Shown here: piece by piece, positions 51,019 to 60,170 of the stretch | How positions within the stretch are numbered: position 1 is the stretch's first letter | How the letters are laid out: the number at the start of each line of letters is the position of its first letter | NCBI GenBank assembly: GCA_031081585.1 | Contig: JAVHLY010000008.1 | Span: 1-64,000 of the forward strand | Reading direction: 5' to 3' | DNA from: Armatimonadota bacterium | GTDB taxonomy: Bacteria; Sysuimicrobiota; Sysuimicrobiia; Sysuimicrobiales; Humicultoraceae | DNA: 64,000 nucleotides | Translations under genes and position numbers: made by a program | The notes under the pieces: model-generated | Told to the model about the DNA's origin: nothing | Databases searched by the model: none | Seen by the model: the letters and a program-made list of their open reading frames with translations, nothing else

Positions 51019-52141
51019 CGGTGCTCACCTTGGGGACGGGCGGCACCCGCCGCAGCCACCGGTCCTGCCGCGCCCAGATCACGAGGCCCCCTGCGGCGAA
51101 GAGCAGGTTCGGCAGCCAGGCCGCCAGCAGCGGCGAGAGGGCCCCGGCTGCCCCCATCGCCCGCGCGCTCGACATCACGGCGTAGTACAGGAAGAGCAGC
51201 ACCACGCTCATCCCCACCCCGATGAAGCGCCCGCCCTGCGCGCCCAGCAGGCTGAGCGGCGCCGCCACCAGGGCGAAGACCACGCTGGCGGCGGGGATGG
51301 CGAACTTCCGGTGCAACTCGATGGCGAAGCGGGGCGGCGCCTCCCGGCCGAAGGCGGCCAGGTACTGGCGCAGCTCGGCGGCGGTCATCTCGTCGGGGGT
51401 CTTCTGCCCGGCGAAGAAGATCCCGCCGGGGAGGTTCACCAGGATGCGCATCTCGTCGAAGCGCGCCTCGTAGCGGGTGAACCCCTCCGGGTCGAACTCG
51501 CGCACGACGCCGTCCCGCAGGTGCCAGGTGCGGTCGTCCCAGCGGGCCTGGCGCGCCGTGATCAGGCGCGGCAGCGGCGGGGTCACCTCGTAGACCATGA
51601 CGTTCTGCAACCGCCGCTCCGCGTCGTCCACCCGCTCGACGTAGAAGAAGCGGTTGCCGGGCGCGCGGAAGAAGACCTGCTCCCGCACCTGGGGGAAGGC
51701 CTCCCCGAAGGCGGCGCGCCGCACCGGGGTGTTGGCCTGGTGGTTGGCCCAGGGGGCGAAGTACTCGTTGGTGAGGAAGGTCACCGCGGCCATGGCCAGC
51801 GCGAAGGCCAGCACCGGGGCGAAGAGCCGGCCCAGGCTCATCCCGGCCAGGCGCATCGCCTGCAGCTCGCGGTCGCGCGCCAGCCGCCCCAGCCCCAGCA
51901 GCACCCCGAAGAGGGTGGAGACGGGGAAGGTGATCACCATGATGGCCGGCAGCTTGTAGGCCAGCAGGCGCCCCAGCGCCTGGAGGGTGATGCGCCCCGA
52001 GGCAATGAACTCGGCCAGCGTGTAGAGGATGTCGCCGAAGAGGAGCACGACGAACCCGCCCACGCCCAGGAGGAAGGGCGGCAGGATCTCCCGGACGATG
52101 TACCGGTCGGCGATGGGCACGGTGGACCGCGTCGTCAGCAC
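51002..52141 (-). CDS. LptF/LptG-family permease
   Basis: Membrane protein of 379 residues with three N-terminal and three C-terminal transmembrane helices flanking a periplasmic jellyroll (about 140-270), the LptF/G architecture. 'DRYIVREILPPFLLGVGGFVVLLF', 'LLAYKLPAIMVITFPVSTLFGVLLGLGRLARDRELQAMRLAGMSLGRL' and 'ELHRKFAIPAASVVFALVAAPLSL' are family landmarks. Gram-negatives use an LptF-LptG heterodimer; only one is present here, so the second may be encoded elsewhere or this may homodimerise. GTG 52141 is taken as the start. First gene of the lpt transcription unit. Confidence 0.9.
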   Translation of the reverse strand: MLTTRSTVPIADRYIVREILPPFLLGVGGFVVLLFGDILYTLAEFIASGRITLQALGRLLAYKLPAIMVITFPVSTLFGVLLGLGRLARDRELQAMRLAGMSLGRLFAPVLAFALAMAAVTFLTNEYFAPWANHQANTPVRRAAFGEAFPQVREQVFFRAPGNRFFYVERVDDAERRLQNVMVYEVTPPLPRLITARQARWDDRTWHLRDGVVREFDPEGFTRYEARFDEMRILVNLPGGIFFAGQKTPDEMTAAELRQYLAAFGREAPPRFAIELHRKFAIPAASVVFALVAAPLSLLGAQGGRFIGVGMSVVLLFLYYAVMSSARAMGAAGALSPLLAAWLPNLLFAAGGLVIWARQDRWLRRVPPVPKVSTVGAPS

Positions 52142-52153
52142 ACCCCGTTCTGG

Positions 52154-53110
52154 CTATACCCCGCTCCCCTGTCTGGCGGCGGCCCCAAGGGCGGCGAGGT
52201 CCAGGCGCTCCCCCTCCCCCGGCTCGGGGGCCGGTGCGGCCTCCGGGTGGAGGAGCCCGGCCAGGATCTCCACCCCGCGCACGATGCGCGGACCGGGCCG
52301 GTTGAAGAAGGCCGACCCGTTCACCGCGTAGACCCGTCCTGCCGGCACCGCCGGCACCTCTCCCCAGCCCGCCCGACGGGCCACCAGGGCGGCCTCTCTG
52401 CGCGTGCGGGACACGTCGAAGCCGCAGGGCATCAGCACCAGCGCCTCGGGAGCGGCCGCGCGCACGGCATCCCAGGCGACCACGCGGGCGTGCTCGCCGG
52501 GACGGCCCAGCACGTCCTCCCCCCCTGCGGCCTCCACCATCTCGGGTACCCAGTGCCCTGCCGCATAGAGCGGGTCAAGCCACTCCAGGCAGGCCACCCG
52601 TGGTCGGGGGCGACCGGCCACCTGCGCCCGCACGGCGTCGAGGCGGGCGCGCAGCTGCCCCACGAGGGCCTCGGCCTGCCCCCGTCGGTCGGTGAGCTCA
52701 CCGACCAGGCGGATGGTCTCGATGATTTCGGCCAGCGTGCGCGGCTCCAGCGAGACCAGGCGGACCTCCCCCTCCAGGATGCGCGCCGCCTCGCGCACGA
52801 GCGTGTAGGAGGGGGCGCACACGCGGCACAGCTCCTGGGTGAGGATGAGGGTGGGGCGCAGGGCGGCCAGCGCGTCTGCGTCGAGGTGGTAGACGCTGAG
52901 GCCCCGGTGGACCTGACCGCGGATCGCCTCCTCGATCGCCCCGCTGGGCAGCTCGGGCCCGACGACCGCCTGGCTCAGGACGGGACGGTCCAGGACCTCC
53001 GGCGGGTAGTCACAGTCGTGGGAGATCCCCACCAGGGCGTCGGCCAGCCCCAGCGCGCAGACGATCTCCGTGGCGCTGGGCAGGAGGGAGACGATCCGCA
53101 GCTCCGGCAT
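52154..53110 (-). CDS. Cobalamin-binding (BtuF-like) protein without signal peptide
   Basis: Protein of 318 residues of the periplasmic-binding-protein fold for iron chelates and B12. 'RIVSLLPSATEIVCALGLADALVGISHDCDYPPEV', 'CRVCAPSYTLVREAARIL', 'SLEPRTLAEIIETIRLVGELT' and 'VAWDAVRAAAPEALVLMPCGFD' match the BtuF-like cobalamin-binding group. Starting at ATG 53110 there is no signal peptide or lipobox, which is common in this subgroup and suggests a cytosolic or differently exported protein. No permease or ATPase partner is adjacent. It gives a link to B12, whose riboswitch controls nrdAB in this window. It ends 13 bases before lptF. Confidence 0.82.
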   Translation of the reverse strand: MPELRIVSLLPSATEIVCALGLADALVGISHDCDYPPEVLDRPVLSQAVVGPELPSGAIEEAIRGQVHRGLSVYHLDADALAALRPTLILTQELCRVCAPSYTLVREAARILEGEVRLVSLEPRTLAEIIETIRLVGELTDRRGQAEALVGQLRARLDAVRAQVAGRPRPRVACLEWLDPLYAAGHWVPEMVEAAGGEDVLGRPGEHARVVAWDAVRAAAPEALVLMPCGFDVSRTRREAALVARRAGWGEVPAVPAGRVYAVNGSAFFNRPGPRIVRGVEILAGLLHPEAAPAPEPGEGERLDLAALGAAARQGSGV

Positions 53111-53199
53111 CGTCCCTCAGGATACCACCGGGACGGCGGCGGCCGGCCGCTTCTGGAGCGGCCGGCCACCGCCACGGTCCGGGGGAATCGGTCTGACGT

Positions 53200-54759
53200 C
53201 TACCGCCGTCCGCCCACCAGCCCCTGGTCGCGCCACTTGGCGAAGACGCGGCGGATCTGCGCCGCCGCGGCCGCGAGCGCCTGCTCCGGCGTGTCCACGC
53301 CCTGGGCCACGCGGGCGAACATCGTGTTGATGATCCAGGTGTTGAAGACCTCGTCGATGGCGGCACTCGACGGCCCCGGCCACCCGACGTTGTGCGCCCA
53401 CTCGTAGGCGGTCTCGATGGTGACCAGCTTGTCCTTGCGGTCCCCCGCCGCCTTGCTCACGGGGTCGTCGCGCAGGTAGGCCAGGCGCTTCGCCTTGGGG
53501 ATGGCGTTCAGGAAGGTCGGGTAGTCGTAGGCCTGGCTGGCGTGGAACTTCCCGGGCGGCCACCCCTCGCGCGCCGCCACGTCCGGGTCGTAGCTCAGGA
53601 CCAGGTCGATGAGGAACTTCCGGGCGGCGTCCCGCACCGGGCGCGGACGGTTGCGCCAGAGGGTGTAGACCCCCATGACGTGCTCCAGCCCGCGCGCCCC
53701 TTCCGGGCCCCGCGGGGCCCGCTCGGTGATCCAGGTGTTGCGGGCGAACTGCACCGCCGGCGACTGGTTGGGGTTCTCGCCCCGGCGAATGGCGGCGGCG
53801 GCCAGCGCCTGGGCCGAGCGGGCGATGGAGATGGCATTGGCGGCGATGGAGATCCGCCCGGCCAGGAACTCCTCGTTGTTGGAGGCGGCGGTCCAGGCGA
53901 AGACCCCGGGGAACATCGTCTCCTCGTAGAGCGCCTTCACGAAGCGCAGCGCGTCCAGCGTGCGCTGGCGGAAGGGCGGGACGTCCAGGACGACGTTGCC
54001 GCCCTCATCCTGCTCCGAGGTACCCCAGGAGTACATCAACGCCCGCAGCCACATGCCGGTGTCGATCTCCTGGGAGAGCCCCAGCCCCACCGGGTGGCCC
54101 AGGCGCTTCAGCTCCCGGCCGGCCTTGCGGATGTCCTCCCAGGTGATGGGCCCGCGCAGCGGCACCCGCTGCTCCCCGGTGAGGCGGGCGGAGACCTGCC
54201 GCCACAGGTCGGCCCGGTAGTGGATCGGGTCGGGGACGAAGTTGTCGGAGACGCCGAAGTACTTGCGGGTCACCGGGTTGTAGGTGCTCTTCTCCGCCAG
54301 CGGGATGTAGGTCCCGGCCCGGCGCTTCAGCTCTTCGATGACCTCCTGGTGCAGGGCCGTGTCCACCTGGTTCTCCAGGGCCGCCGGCGGGGTGAGGTGC
54401 TGGATGAGGTCGTGGCCGGGGTCGGCGCCGGCGGCCACCCGCGACGCCTCGCCAGCGGCCACGGCGGGGATCTCCGCCAGGCCGATGTGCTCCACGACCA
54501 CGCGCACGTTGTTCTTCTCGCCCCAGCGGGGGGCGAAGACGCGGTCGAACCACTCGTCGTAGGGCGGGACGAAGTGGCGCCACTGCAGGATGCGCAGCGT
54601 CACCGGCTGGGCCGCCGCCCGCTCCGTGAGGACGTACGGCCCCAGCCCGGCCACCGCCGCGGCGCCCGCCGCGCGCTTGAGGAACTCCCGACGGGTGAGC
54701 CGGCGCCAGCGTCCGTCGGCCACCTGCACCCAGATGCGCTCCTCGCGCCCGTCTGCCAT
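53200..54759 (-). CDS. ABC transporter solute-binding protein with Tat signal
   Basis: Family-1-type (sugar) extracellular binding protein of 519 residues. The N-terminus has a twin-arginine motif, RREFLKRAAG, followed by a hydrophobic stretch and an AAAQ-type cleavage region, so it is exported folded. 'LRILQWRHFVPPYDEWFDRVFAPRWGEKNNVRVVVEHI' is the first lobe, and W-rich segments in the C-terminal half suit stacking against sugar or polyol rings. It precedes two binding-protein-dependent permease genes on the same strand with 60-base spacing. No ATPase gene (msmK/ugpC type) is present, so a shared ATPase elsewhere is likely. Substrate unknown. Confidence 0.87.
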   Translation of the reverse strand: MADGREERIWVQVADGRWRRLTRREFLKRAAGAAAVAGLGPYVLTERAAAQPVTLRILQWRHFVPPYDEWFDRVFAPRWGEKNNVRVVVEHIGLAEIPAVAAGEASRVAAGADPGHDLIQHLTPPAALENQVDTALHQEVIEELKRRAGTYIPLAEKSTYNPVTRKYFGVSDNFVPDPIHYRADLWRQVSARLTGEQRVPLRGPITWEDIRKAGRELKRLGHPVGLGLSQEIDTGMWLRALMYSWGTSEQDEGGNVVLDVPPFRQRTLDALRFVKALYEETMFPGVFAWTAASNNEEFLAGRISIAANAISIARSAQALAAAAIRRGENPNQSPAVQFARNTWITERAPRGPEGARGLEHVMGVYTLWRNRPRPVRDAARKFLIDLVLSYDPDVAAREGWPPGKFHASQAYDYPTFLNAIPKAKRLAYLRDDPVSKAAGDRKDKLVTIETAYEWAHNVGWPGPSSAAIDEVFNTWIINTMFARVAQGVDTPEQALAAAAAQIRRVFAKWRDQGLVGGRR

Positions 54760-54819
54760 CGTCTTCCCCTCCTCTCCTCCTCGGCATCCTCTTCCGTGCT
54801 CCGTGGCCTCAGGCCGGGC

Positions 54820-55674
54820 TCACCGGATCGCCCCGGCCGTGGTGAACCCCGACACGAACTTGTCCAGGACGAAGTAGTAGAGGGCCGCCACCGGGACGCT
54901 CGCCAGGAAGGCGGACGCCATCAGCGGCCCCCAGTCGAAGATGTCGCCCCGCACCATGTCCGCCGGCACGCCCACGCTGACGGTCTTGCGGGCGGTACTG
55001 GTGACGAAGGTGAGGGCGTAGACGAACTCCTGGGCCGAGATGGTGAAGCTGAAGATCGTCACCGCCACGATGCCGGGGACGGCCAGCGGCAGGGTGATGC
55101 GCAGGAAGGCTCCCGCCCGGCTGTAGCCGTCCACCAGGGCCTGCTCCTCCAGCTCCCGGGGGATGGACTTGAAGAACCCCATGAGCAGCCAGGTGGCGAA
55201 GGGGACGGTGATCGTCGGGTAGACGACGACGAGGGCCCAGATGGTGTTCTGCAGCCCCAGCTCGCTGACCACCCGGGCCAGCGGGATGAAGAGCAGCGTC
55301 GGCGGCACCAGGTAGACGAGGAAGATGCTGATGCCGAGCCGGGTCCCCCATGCCCCGAGGAAGCGAGCCAGGCTGTACCCGGCCGGCAACGCCAGCAGCA
55401 GCGTGAGGGCGACCACGGCGACGCCCACCATCGCCGTGTTGGTGATCCAGTGGGCGTACATGGTGTTGTGGAAAACGTAGCGCAGGTGCTCGAGGGTCGG
55501 CGGCTCGTTGAACCAGAAGGGGTTGTTGGCCGGGTTGTAGAGGTCGGAGTTGCGCTTGAAAGCGGTGATGCCCATCCAGGCGAACGGGAAGGCGGCGAAG
55601 ACGGCGAAGGCGGTCAGCACCGCCCACCGGCCCCCGTCCCGCAGCAGCGCCCGCCAGCGCCGGCCCAGGCGCAT
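54820..55674 (-). CDS. Sugar-type ABC transporter permease, MalG-like
   Basis: Inner-membrane permease of 284 residues with six hydrophobic helices. The 'EAA' loop reads ELEEQALVDGYSRAGAFLRITLPLAVPG, which docks on the ATPase. The N-terminus 'WAVLTAFAVFAAFPFAWMGITAFKR' is typical of MalG/UgpE/carbohydrate permeases (CUT1). Its ATG overlaps the stop of the upstream permease gene by one base (TGATG), coupling translation. Confidence 0.93.
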   Translation of the reverse strand: MRLGRRWRALLRDGGRWAVLTAFAVFAAFPFAWMGITAFKRNSDLYNPANNPFWFNEPPTLEHLRYVFHNTMYAHWITNTAMVGVAVVALTLLLALPAGYSLARFLGAWGTRLGISIFLVYLVPPTLLFIPLARVVSELGLQNTIWALVVVYPTITVPFATWLLMGFFKSIPRELEEQALVDGYSRAGAFLRITLPLAVPGIVAVTIFSFTISAQEFVYALTFVTSTARKTVSVGVPADMVRGDIFDWGPLMASAFLASVPVAALYYFVLDKFVSGFTTAGAIR

Positions 55675-56615
55675 CACGCCACCTCCGCCCGGCGGGCCAG
55701 GCGCAGCATCAGCACGGCCGTGGCGAAGAGCACCGGGAAGAGGAAGAGGGAGATGCTCGCCCCCACGCTCAGGTTGCCGCCGACGATGCCCTTGAAGAAG
55801 GCCAGGCTGGAGAGCACCTGCGTGGTGTCGAACGGCCCCCCGCGGGTGAGGACGTAGACCACGGCCATGTCGGTGAAGGTGAAGATCGTCCCGAAGAGCA
55901 GGGCCACGCTGAGGATGGGCAGCAGGAGCGGCAGCTGGACGTGGACGAGCCGCCGCCAGAACCCCGCGCCGTCCACCAGGGCCTGGTCCAGCAGGTCGCG
56001 CGGGAGGGAGGTGAGCCCGGCCAGCAGCACCACGGTGGCGAACGGCAGCATCCGCCAGACGTGGACGACGATGACCGAGCCCATGGCCAGGTCGGGCCGC
56101 CCCAGCCAGAACATGTTGGTGTGCCGCGGCAGCAGCCCCACCTGCCAGAGCAGCCAGTCGACGATGCTGAAGCGGGCGTGGAGGATCCACAGCCAGCCGA
56201 TCGTCGCCAGGGAGACCGGCGCCACCCAGGGGAGGAGGACGAGGAAGAGGACGACCCCGCGGCCGCGCCGCGTGGCGTGCAGCGCGCGGGCCAGGATGTT
56301 GGCCAGGACGATCACCGCGGCCTGGGCGGTGAGGGTGAAGAGGAAGGTGTTGCGCAGCGCCTGGCGGAAGACGCGGTCCTGCACGATCTCGGCGTAGTTG
56401 CGCAGCCCGATGAACGTGCCGTAGGGGTTCCCGGTCGTGGCGTCGGTCAGGCTGAGGTAGATGGCGAAGAGGAAGGGGAAGCCGACCAGCAGGCCGACGT
56501 AGAGGAAGGCGGGCAGGACCAGCAGCGGGCCCAGGACGGCCTCGCGCCGCACCCAGCGCCGCCCCTGGGCCAGCACGTCCGCGAACGGCCGGGCAACGGT
56601 GGTGGCCGACCTCAC
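55674..56615 (-). CDS. Sugar-type ABC transporter permease, MalF-like
   Basis: Permease of 313 residues with six transmembrane helices ('LLVLPAFLYVGLLVGFPFLFAIYLSL' first) and an EAA loop reading DLLDQALVDGAGFWRRLVHVQLPLLLP. 'LRNYAEIVQDRVFRQALRNTFLFTL' is typical for CUT1 permeases. It is first in the leftward order permease-permease-binding protein, starting at GTG 56615. The 108-base gap to tRNA-Sec holds no gene. Substrate not inferable. Confidence 0.92.
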   Translation of the reverse strand: MRSATTVARPFADVLAQGRRWVRREAVLGPLLVLPAFLYVGLLVGFPFLFAIYLSLTDATTGNPYGTFIGLRNYAEIVQDRVFRQALRNTFLFTLTAQAAVIVLANILARALHATRRGRGVVLFLVLLPWVAPVSLATIGWLWILHARFSIVDWLLWQVGLLPRHTNMFWLGRPDLAMGSVIVVHVWRMLPFATVVLLAGLTSLPRDLLDQALVDGAGFWRRLVHVQLPLLLPILSVALLFGTIFTFTDMAVVYVLTRGGPFDTTQVLSSLAFFKGIVGGNLSVGASISLFLFPVLFATAVLMLRLARRAEVA

Positions 56616-56723
56616 GGCGTTCCGGCGGTGGCCGATCGTGCGGCCGCCGCCGCCTCCATGCCCCAGGGCATACGCGGACCTCCCGTCCCCCTCCTGCTCC
56701 AGCCGCCGGTGCTCTGCGCCGGG

Positions 56724-56818
56724 TGGCGGAGGGCCGTGGGAGTCGAACCCACCGGAGACTCCACGAGCCTCCCACCGGTTTTGAAGACCGGGGCCCGCAC
56801 CGGCGGACGCTGCCCTCC
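56724..56818 (-). tRNA. selC: tRNA-Sec (selenocysteine, anticodon TCA)
   Basis: The leftward strand folds as the unusual selenocysteine tRNA: long acceptor GGAGGGC/GGCCCTCC, an extended D-arm (CCGCCGGTGCGGG), anticodon stem CCGGT/ACCGG with loop CTTCAAA (anticodon TCA), a long variable arm, T-arm GTGGG/CCCAC with TTCGACT, discriminator G and encoded CCA. A -10-like TAGTAT lies at 56829-56834 about 10 bases upstream. selB and selA on the same strand further upstream confirm the identification. Confidence 0.95.
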
Positions 56819-56982
56819 GAAAACGACCATACTACAAGGGGGCGGTGGAGGTCTGTGCCAGGGCCCCCGGGGGGCAGGAACTCCCCGGGAGGGGTGGGAA
56901 TCAGGCTGGGAAGCCGGGGCCGCCCTTTCCGCGCTCCCACTCTGCGCGGACAGCCCTCCCGCGCTTCCCCTGGAGGATGTCG

Positions 56983-58194
56983 ATGCGTGGCGTGCTCGGC
57001 GTGGTGCTGGCTCTCCTCCTCGTCCCCGCCCCGGCGGGGACGGGAGCGGCCCCGTGTGTCGTCCAGGAGGGTGTCGGGGTGGGCGGGGTGCGGATCGGGA
57101 GCCCCATTGCCCGGGCCCTCGCCGATGCCGGCCGCCCCGTGGCCCAGGTGATCAGGGGAACGGAGACCGTCTACCAGTTCGCCGGGGCCATCTACCGCCT
57201 CACCGCCGTCCGCGGGGTCGTCCAGCGCGTGGCCACGCGCCAGGCGGGGTGCGCGACCGCCCGCGGAGTGGCCATCGGCGATCCTGAGCAGCGGGCCGTT
57301 GCCGCCTACCCGCGCACCGTGGGGTGGGTGCGGGCCCGGGCCGTCGAGGGGGAGCGTCTCATCTTCCCCTTCGAGGGCGTGGAGTTCCTGGTCGTCGCCG
57401 GACGGGTCCGACAGATCGAGGTCTTCTCCCGCACCGCCGCTCCCCCGTCGGCGGCGGCACCGCCTGCCACGCCCGCGCCGGGGGCCGCCGGGGCGGAGGC
57501 GGAGGTCACCGTGGTCGAGCTCACCGGCCGCACCGAGGGCAACACGTTCGTGGTCTCAGGGCGCGTCCGCAACGCGGGCGCCCCGCAGGCCCTCTTCGTG
57601 GAGATCACCCTGCTCGGTCCGGGAGACCGCCCCGTGGCCACCGGCTCGGTCCCGGTCGTCCCCAACCCCATCGGGCTGGGCCGCACGGGCGCGTTCGAGG
57701 AACGGTTGACCCTCGACCAGGTGGTCCAGAAGGTGCGGGTGGTGGTGCGCAGCATGAACCGCCCCGCCCGGGCGCTGGCCGAGGCGGTGACCGAGATCCG
57801 TGACGTCCGGCAGTTCGCCGCGGTGGTGGAGCGCCAGCTCGAGGTGACCATCCCTCCCAACCCGGAGGGGCGGCCGGGCGGCACGGTGGCCGTGGTCACC
57901 AACCGCAGCGCCCTGCGGGTCACCGGGCTCACCATCGCCCTCGAACTCCAGGGGACCTGCGTCATCTGGTCCCAGCCACCGCCTCCGCCGCCGCCGGCGC
58001 CGCTGCCCACACCGCAGCGCACCACCTTCACCGACGCTCGGCGGGGGACGATCTCCATCCCCGCGCTCGACCCCGGAGCCAGCGTGGAGGTGCCCATCGC
58101 CCTGGAGGGGCCGCCCGGCGCGTGCATGGGGCCGGGGACGCAGTGGTCAGTGACCTGGCGGGTGACGGGGATGGCGGTGGAAGCCCCGCAGTAA
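56983..58194 (+). CDS. Exported protein of unknown function
   Basis: Protein of 403 residues. Start ATG 56983 is chosen since TGGAGG ends 6 bases before it. A signal peptide (GVLGVVLALLLVPAPAGTGAA) precedes two ~60-residue repeats with 'GVGVGGVRIGSPIARALADAG' and 'RGVAIGDPEQRAVAAYPRT', possibly related to domains that compare sequence to a set point in secreted proteins. An Ala/Pro linker and an Ig-like strand-rich C-terminal half follow ('VSGRVRNAGAPQALFVEITLLGPGDRPVATGSVPVV'), with a Pro-rich loop '[12 protein letters not shown]'. Alone on the + strand between tRNA-Sec and selB. Family not recognised. Confidence 0.7.
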   Translation: MRGVLGVVLALLLVPAPAGTGAAPCVVQEGVGVGGVRIGSPIARALADAGRPVAQVIRGTETVYQFAGAIYRLTAVRGVVQRVATRQAGCATARGVAIGDPEQRAVAAYPRTVGWVRARAVEGERLIFPFEGVEFLVVAGRVRQIEVFSRTAAPPSAAAPPATPAPGAAGAEAEVTVVELTGRTEGNTFVVSGRVRNAGAPQALFVEITLLGPGDRPVATGSVPVVPNPIGLGRTGAFEERLTLDQVVQKVRVVVRSMNRPARALAEAVTEIRDVRQFAAVVERQLEVTIPPNPEGRPGGTVAVVTNRSALRVTGLTIALELQGTCVIWSQPPPPPPPAPLPTPQRTTFTDARRGTISIPALDPGASVEVPIALEGPPGACMGPGTQWSVTWRVTGMAVEAPQ

Positions 58195-58223
58195 GGTCGA
58201 AGCCCCGCAGGAGACGGGAAGCC

Positions 58224-60164
58224 CTACCCGCGCCTCTCCACCGCCCCGGCCGTCCTCGCCTGGTGCCCGGCGAGCACCCGGCGGTCTCCGGTGCGGCGGG
58301 TCACCCGCGTGGCGTCCAGGTACTCCAGGAGTGCCAGCGCGTACTTCCGGCTCGTCCCCAGCCGGTCGCGCAGCTCGGCGACCGTGATCGACCCCGCGGC
58401 AGCGATGTGCTCCACTACCTCCCGCCGCACGTCGGCCAGAACGTCTGACGGGACCATCACCCCGGGCGCCACCTCCACCAGCTCGCCGGCCTCGACCAGC
58501 GACTGCGCCATGCGGTCGACCAGGTCGGCGGGTGCTCCCAGCGCGCTCCGGACCTCCTCGAGGGTCGGCGGGGCGTAGCGGCCGGCGCGGAGGCGCTCCA
58601 GCACCGCCTGACGCACCGCTGCCTCTTCGGGCGTGTACCGCGGCACGTGCTGCGGCTCGTGGACGAAGCCCCGCGTCAGCGCCAGGCGACCCGCAGCCAC
58701 CAGCCGCTCCAGCACGGCCCCGAAGAGCCGGTCGTCGGCCCCCGCAAACGCGCGGGCGCGGGCTTCCTCCCGCGGCACTCCCAGGCGCCAGGGCGTGGCC
58801 GTGTGCGTCGCCGCCACCAGGGCTCGCAGCCGGTCCTCCGCCGCCGCCACGAGCGCGGCGTCGAAGTACCGCTCCCGGACCTGCAGGAGGCTCCCCAGGC
58901 CGACGAGACGCGCCACCTCCTCCGCGACGCGCCCGCGGGACTCGCCCAGCCGCGGCAGGAGGTCCTCGACGGTCGCGCCGGCCAGGCCGGACGCGGCCAC
59001 GGCCCCGCGCACCACCTCCCCCAGGTCCGCCTGGGCCAGCGCCGCCACCTCCCTCGCAGCGGCCGGCCCACGGCGGCGTTTCGGCGGGTTCACCGTCACC
59101 ACCTCGCCGCCCCCGAGCGTCAGCGGCGGCGAGTAGCGCCGGACGACGAAGGCGTCCCCCCGCGCGGCCACGAGCGGCCCTTCCAGGCGCAGCTGCACCG
59201 GCGCCTCCTCCCCGGGCCGGAGCTGGTCGCGGTCGAGCAACGCGACCCGGGCGAGGACTTCCGCCGTGCCCAGGTAGACGCGGATCCGCGCCAGGTGTCC
59301 CAAGGGCGGGACGCCGGGCAGCAGCCGCAGCCGCGCGTCCAGCAAGGACGCGGGGGTGAAGGTGCCGGGGGTCGCCAGGACCACGCCGCGCTCGAGCCGC
59401 TCCCGCTCAATCCCGCTGAGGTTGAGGGCGGTGCGGGAACCGGCCAGCGCGACCTCCACCGGCGCCCCGTGGCGCTGCACCTGCCGGACGCGCACGCGCT
59501 CCCCACCCGGCAGCACCTCGAGGAGGTCACCGGCGCGCACCCGCCCGCTCCACAGGGTGCCGGTGACCACCGTACCGAAGCCGGGCATCGTGAAGACCCG
59601 GTCCACGGGCAGCCGCACCGGCCCGTCCACGGGACGCCGGGGGACCGCGTCCAGGAGGCGGTCGAGCGCGTCCACCAGGCGGTCCAGGCCCTCCCCCGTG
59701 CGGGCGGAGACCCGCAGCCGCGGCGCGGTCTCGAGGAAGGTCCCCCGGACGAGCTCCGCCACCTCCGCCTCCACCGCGGCCAGCCACTCCGCATCGGGGA
59801 CCAGGTCGACCTTCGTCAGCACGACGACGCCCCGGGGCACCCGCAGGAAGCGTAGGATGTCCAGGTGCTCCCGGGTCTGCGGCATCACCCCTTCGTCGGT
59901 GGCGACCACCAGTAGCACGGCGTCCAGCCCGCCCGCGCCCGCCAGCATGTTCCGGACGAGGCGCTCGTGCCCCGGCACGTCCACGATGCCCACGCGCCGG
60001 CCGCTGGGCAGGTCGAGGTGGGCGAAGCCGAGGTCGATGGTCATGCCCCGGCGCCGCTCCTCCTCCAGGCGGTCCGGATCGATCCCCGTGAGGGCCTTGA
60101 CCAGCGTGCTCTTGCCGTGGTCGATGTGGCCGGCCGTGCCGATGACGAAGCCGGGAGGGTCCAT
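58224..60164 (-). CDS. selB: Selenocysteine-specific elongation factor
   Basis: GTPase delivering Sec-tRNA to UGA codons with a SECIS hairpin; 646 residues. The EF-Tu-like part has G1 [12 protein letters not shown], switch region '[19 protein letters not shown]', DVPGHE and TKVD. Domains 2-3 follow, with '[19 protein letters not shown]'. The C-terminal ~270 residues contain winged-helix domains for mRNA SECIS binding ('[19 protein letters not shown]...[10 protein letters not shown]', '[41 protein letters not shown]'). It lies 6 bases behind selA; both together with tRNA-Sec make a functional UGA-Sec pathway likely. selD is absent from the window. Confidence 0.96.
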   Translation of the reverse strand: MDPPGFVIGTAGHIDHGKSTLVKALTGIDPDRLEEERRRGMTIDLGFAHLDLPSGRRVGIVDVPGHERLVRNMLAGAGGLDAVLLVVATDEGVMPQTREHLDILRFLRVPRGVVVLTKVDLVPDAEWLAAVEAEVAELVRGTFLETAPRLRVSARTGEGLDRLVDALDRLLDAVPRRPVDGPVRLPVDRVFTMPGFGTVVTGTLWSGRVRAGDLLEVLPGGERVRVRQVQRHGAPVEVALAGSRTALNLSGIERERLERGVVLATPGTFTPASLLDARLRLLPGVPPLGHLARIRVYLGTAEVLARVALLDRDQLRPGEEAPVQLRLEGPLVAARGDAFVVRRYSPPLTLGGGEVVTVNPPKRRRGPAAAREVAALAQADLGEVVRGAVAASGLAGATVEDLLPRLGESRGRVAEEVARLVGLGSLLQVRERYFDAALVAAAEDRLRALVAATHTATPWRLGVPREEARARAFAGADDRLFGAVLERLVAAGRLALTRGFVHEPQHVPRYTPEEAAVRQAVLERLRAGRYAPPTLEEVRSALGAPADLVDRMAQSLVEAGELVEVAPGVMVPSDVLADVRREVVEHIAAAGSITVAELRDRLGTSRKYALALLEYLDATRVTRRTGDRRVLAGHQARTAGAVERRG

Positions 60165-60170
60165 GCTGGG

